This document shows, one piece after another, positions 5,663-7,427 of a stretch of DNA of 7,427 nt. The stretch covers positions 1-7,427 of the forward strand of contig JAIPEI010000177.1 of NCBI GenBank assembly GCA_021737245.1, read 5' to 3'. The DNA is from Deltaproteobacteria bacterium (GTDB lineage: Bacteria; Desulfobacterota; DSM-4660; Desulfatiglandales; HGW-15). A model generated the notes under the pieces. That model did no database searches. It was not told where the DNA came from and saw only the letters and a program-made list of their open reading frames with translations. Both the position numbers and the translations under genes were made by a program. The first letter of the stretch is position 1, and the number at the start of each line of letters is the position of its first letter.

Positions 5663-6727
5663 TCATCGGACACCGTGCAGGTCGACGTCGCAGTCGAGGA
5701 TCCGTCCGCCTTTCATCGTCTCGAGGAGCCCTTCCCACCTCGACCGAAGATCCCGAATCCGGTCCTCGGGACCGATCGCCCAGACGGCGCCGCCCGCGCC
5801 CGCGCCGGCAAAGCGGGCGCCGCACCCTTCGCCCTCGGCCGCATCGATCAGGCTTCGGGTCGCGGGAATCAAGGCATCCGGGGTGATCTCGCGACGCACG
5901 GCCATCTCCTCCCGCAGGCATTCCCCCGCGGTCGCCCAGTCCCGCGATTTCAGGGATTGCGCCATGCGGTGGACCGCGCGGTTCGCGCTCACCCACCCGT
6001 TGCGGGTTCGGCCCGAGAGAAACGCATCCACCCAGCCTCTGTTCACGGAACCGGAGTCATGGTCCTTGCCGCTGTGGGCCACGAGGATGTGCCGGTTGAA
6101 CTCGCGACCGCCCCGGGCGTCCAGGATGGGCTCGCGCCGGAAGGGGGTTCCGGGCCGCCCATACCGCCACCGCCACAGGTTCACACCGCCGTAAACCGCG
6201 GCGGCCTGGTCCTGCATGCCGCACCCCCCCCCCGAGACGCCGTCTTCCAGGTGGGATCCCAGCAGGAGCAGTGCCTTCGGGGGCAGGGCCTTGCCTCCCA
6301 GTCGGACGTCCAGGGAGGAGAGGGCCCGGAGGAGGGCGGTCAAGGCCGTGCTGGACCCTCCCAAAGCGGACCTCGGCGGCGAACCCGACATGATCCGGAC
6401 CTCCAACCCGTGGAAGCCGAACCGCTCCACCGCGGCGAAGAAGAGGCCGAAGGGAGGGCTGAAGGGAAGGGCGCCCGCCTCGGCCTCCCCTCCCTCCGGG
6501 TGAAACCCCCGTGACACCACCCGCACCCACCCGTCGCGGTAGGGCAAAAGGCGGACCCGCGTGCGCAGGTCCAGGGCCACGTTTACCGTCACCGGCGCCT
6601 CGCGTTCGAGGGGCAGGGCCAGGGCCTTGATGTCCCAGGTTCCCCCGGCGTCCACCCGGCACGGTGCAGAGGCTTCCACCGGCGAATCCTTCAAGCAGTC
6701 TCGAACCGAAACGGATTGGAAAGGCAC
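5663..6727 (-). CDS. GHMP-family sugar kinase (galactokinase / heptose kinase-like), 354 aa
   Basis: This is predicted to phosphorylate a sugar or related alcohol using ATP. The three GHMP motifs are visible: N-terminal APCRVDAGGTWDI (21-33), the phosphate-binding loop PPRSALGGSST (117-127), and C-terminal RFAGAGAGGAVWAIG (305-319), where GAGAGG replaces the more common GAGGGG. The segment CGMQDQAAAVYGGVN (169-183) resembles the 'GxQDQYAAAFGG' of D-glycero-D-manno-heptose 7-phosphate kinases, so an envelope-sugar substrate is possible but unproven. Length fits the family. The GTG at 6727 has only a weak ribosome binding site. A later in-frame GTG at 6677-6679 has GAAGGA 7 nt upstream and would start the protein with VEASAPCRVDAGG, a plausible shorter form of 338 aa. 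The codons for Ser165-Gly168 contain a run of ten G (complement of 6224-6233). The gene lies downstream of the J-domain gene on the same strand. Confidence 0.88.
   Translation of the reverse strand: MPFQSVSVRDCLKDSPVEASAPCRVDAGGTWDIKALALPLEREAPVTVNVALDLRTRVRLLPYRDGWVRVVSRGFHPEGGEAEAGALPFSPPFGLFFAAVERFGFHGLEVRIMSGSPPRSALGGSSTALTALLRALSSLDVRLGGKALPPKALLLLGSHLEDGVSGGGCGMQDQAAAVYGGVNLWRWRYGRPGTPFRREPILDARGGREFNRHILVAHSGKDHDSGSVNRGWVDAFLSGRTRNGWVSANRAVHRMAQSLKSRDWATAGECLREEMAVRREITPDALIPATRSLIDAAEGEGCGARFAGAGAGGAVWAIGPEDRIRDLRSRWEGLLETMKGGRILDCDVDLHGVR
6224..6233 (-). repeat. G10 homopolymer tract inside the kinase coding sequence
   Basis: Ten consecutive C on the plus strand (G on the coding strand) encode the end of Ser165 and Gly166-Gly168 of the kinase, just before the conserved CGMQDQ segment. 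Gain or loss of one base would shift the frame and remove the C-terminal half, including GHMP motif 3. The reading frame is intact at ten bases in this sequence. Confidence 0.9.
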
Positions 6728-6763
6728 GGCTCACTCGCAGTCCGGGCGCTCCTCCCCGGGCCG

Positions 6764-6796
6764 GGCCGGCCGCCCTTCGGAAGGTTCGAGCCGGCC
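6764..6796 (-). other. two-tier inverted repeat between the J-domain and kinase genes
   Basis: GGCCGGC (6764-6770) and GCCGGCC (6790-6796) are perfect inverted repeats. Inside them CCTT (6774-6777) and AAGG (6781-6784) form a second short stem. On the minus strand this lies between the J-domain stop codon and the kinase start. There is no T-run on either side, so it is not a standard intrinsic terminator. It could attenuate read-through or stabilise a processed mRNA end, or be incidental in GC-rich DNA. Confidence 0.4.
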
Positions 6797-6815
6797 GATG
6801 GGTGGGAGCTGGATC

Positions 6816-7427
6816 TCAGAGAGGGGGCGCCCAGCGATTCGTGTACCCGTCGTAGGACCAGCAGTCGATCAGCGCTTTTCTGGCGGTGAACTGGGGGTTC
6901 TTCGCCCACACGATCATCTGCTCGTGGGCCTCGTTCAACCGTCGAAAATCCTCCGCGCGCCCCCCCATGTCCGGGTGATGCAGCTTGGCCATGCGCTTGT
7001 AGGCGGACTTGATCCTCTCCACGGCCGTTTCGGAGAGGAGCTCGTTGACGCCGAGTCGAAGGGCCTTGATGGACTCCTTTTCGATGCGCGAGAACCGGGG
7101 TCTCACCCTTCGATCCGGCATGACGGCGTTGGCGGATATGGTCTGGTCGTGATTCTTTCTCAAGAGAAAGAGAGAGGCGTATCCCTTGGAGTTGTGGCTG
7201 CTGACCATCTCGTGCCACTCCTCGCCGGACTGAAGGATCAGGTCCTTGAGGTCTTCGGCCGGCTTCCGTTTCTCCCGCCTGCGGCACGTGAAGCGGGAGA
7301 TGTCCCAGGAACGAAGCGGAAGGATGTCGAGGAAGATGCGGCTCTGGTCGAACGTAAAGGCTGCGTACCGCGCATTGAAGACGCGGAGAAGCCCCTTGGA
7401 CAGGGAAAGCACCCACATCATCTGCTC
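6816..7427 (-). CDS. protein with C-terminal DnaJ (J) domain, probably 5'-truncated by the right edge
   Basis: The visible 201-203 residues end in a J-domain, the module that stimulates the ATPase of an Hsp70 (DnaK-type) partner. Counting from the first Met (codon 7419-7421), the J-domain covers about 134-176, with helix II AVERIKSAYKRMAKLHH, the diagnostic HPD triplet (H149-P150-D151) and a helix III containing FRRLNEAHEQM. The N-terminal part has no Gly/Phe or zinc-finger region, so this is a J-domain-only (class III-like) protein. A Trp-containing C-tail (CWSYDG, 187-192, then RWAPPL) follows the J-domain. Two adjacent Met codons at 7416-7421 could be the start. However, the frame stays open to the edge (Glu-Gln before the Mets), the 6 bases left show no ribosome binding site, and the N-terminus begins mid-fold (WVLSLSKGLLRVFNARYAAF), so I think the gene starts outside the window. 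The kinase follows 88 bp downstream. The client or pathway is unknown. Confidence 0.8.
   Translation of the reverse strand, partial: EQMMWVLSLSKGLLRVFNARYAAFTFDQSRIFLDILPLRSWDISRFTCRRREKRKPAEDLKDLILQSGEEWHEMVSSHNSKGYASLFLLRKNHDQTISANAVMPDRRVRPRFSRIEKESIKALRLGVNELLSETAVERIKSAYKRMAKLHHPDMGGRAEDFRRLNEAHEQMIVWAKNPQFTARKALIDCWSYDGYTNRWAPPL

Noticed and set aside
5241..5996. Minus-strand open frame of 251 codons spanning the convergent gap
   Set aside because: It overlaps both the zinc-ribbon gene and the kinase in the wrong frames and has no recognisable domain or ribosome binding site.
5675..6514. Plus-strand open frame of 279 codons opposite the sugar kinase
   Set aside because: The minus-strand kinase carries all three GHMP motifs. 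The plus-strand product is Arg/Pro/Gly-rich shadow sequence.

Overview
The window is a GC-rich stretch of bacterial chromosome with seven protein genes, two of them cut by the window edges. There are no RNA genes, insertion sequences, phage genes or CRISPR arrays that I can see. The style suggests a deltaproteobacterium (Desulfobacterota), perhaps a Syntrophobacter-like sulfate reducer or syntroph: tandem PilT-type ATPases followed by an MJ0042-type zinc-ribbon protein, a galactokinase-like GHMP kinase, and an unusual J-domain protein. This placement is inference from remembered gene neighbourhoods, not a search.

Layout: (1) 1-1430, minus strand: an MFS permease followed 40 bp later by the 5' part of a small conserved hypothetical gene that leaves the window at the left edge. 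(2) 1431-1682: a divergent intergenic stretch without a convincing promoter. (3) 1683-2291, plus strand: a RimI-like GNAT acetyltransferase with a basic, disordered N-terminal tail, best started at a TTG codon behind a strong ribosome binding site. (4) 2292-2521: a weak terminator-like hairpin, a very good sigma70-type promoter (TTGAAA, 16 bp, TATAAT) and a leader of about 170 nt. (5) 2522-5579, plus strand: a three-gene type IV pilus retraction operon made of pilT, a divergent PilT/PilU paralog, and a zinc-ribbon/pseudo-receiver protein. (6) 5580-5662: a short convergent gap with a possible terminator. (7) 5663-7427, minus strand: a protein with a C-terminal J-domain, open at the right edge, then a GHMP-family sugar kinase containing a run of ten G in its coding strand.

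The coherent module is the pil operon. PilT should be the canonical retraction motor. The paralog keeps all ATPase boxes but has lost the C-terminal AIRNLIRE signature, so it may be an accessory motor or partner. The third protein joins a four-cysteine zinc ribbon to a receiver-like fold that lacks the phosphoacceptor aspartate and the conserved lysine, which makes it a candidate non-phosphorylated adaptor for the motors. The flanking genes have no clear functional link to pili. The most interesting observations are this third protein with its motor pair, the divergent paralog, and the G10 tract in the kinase.
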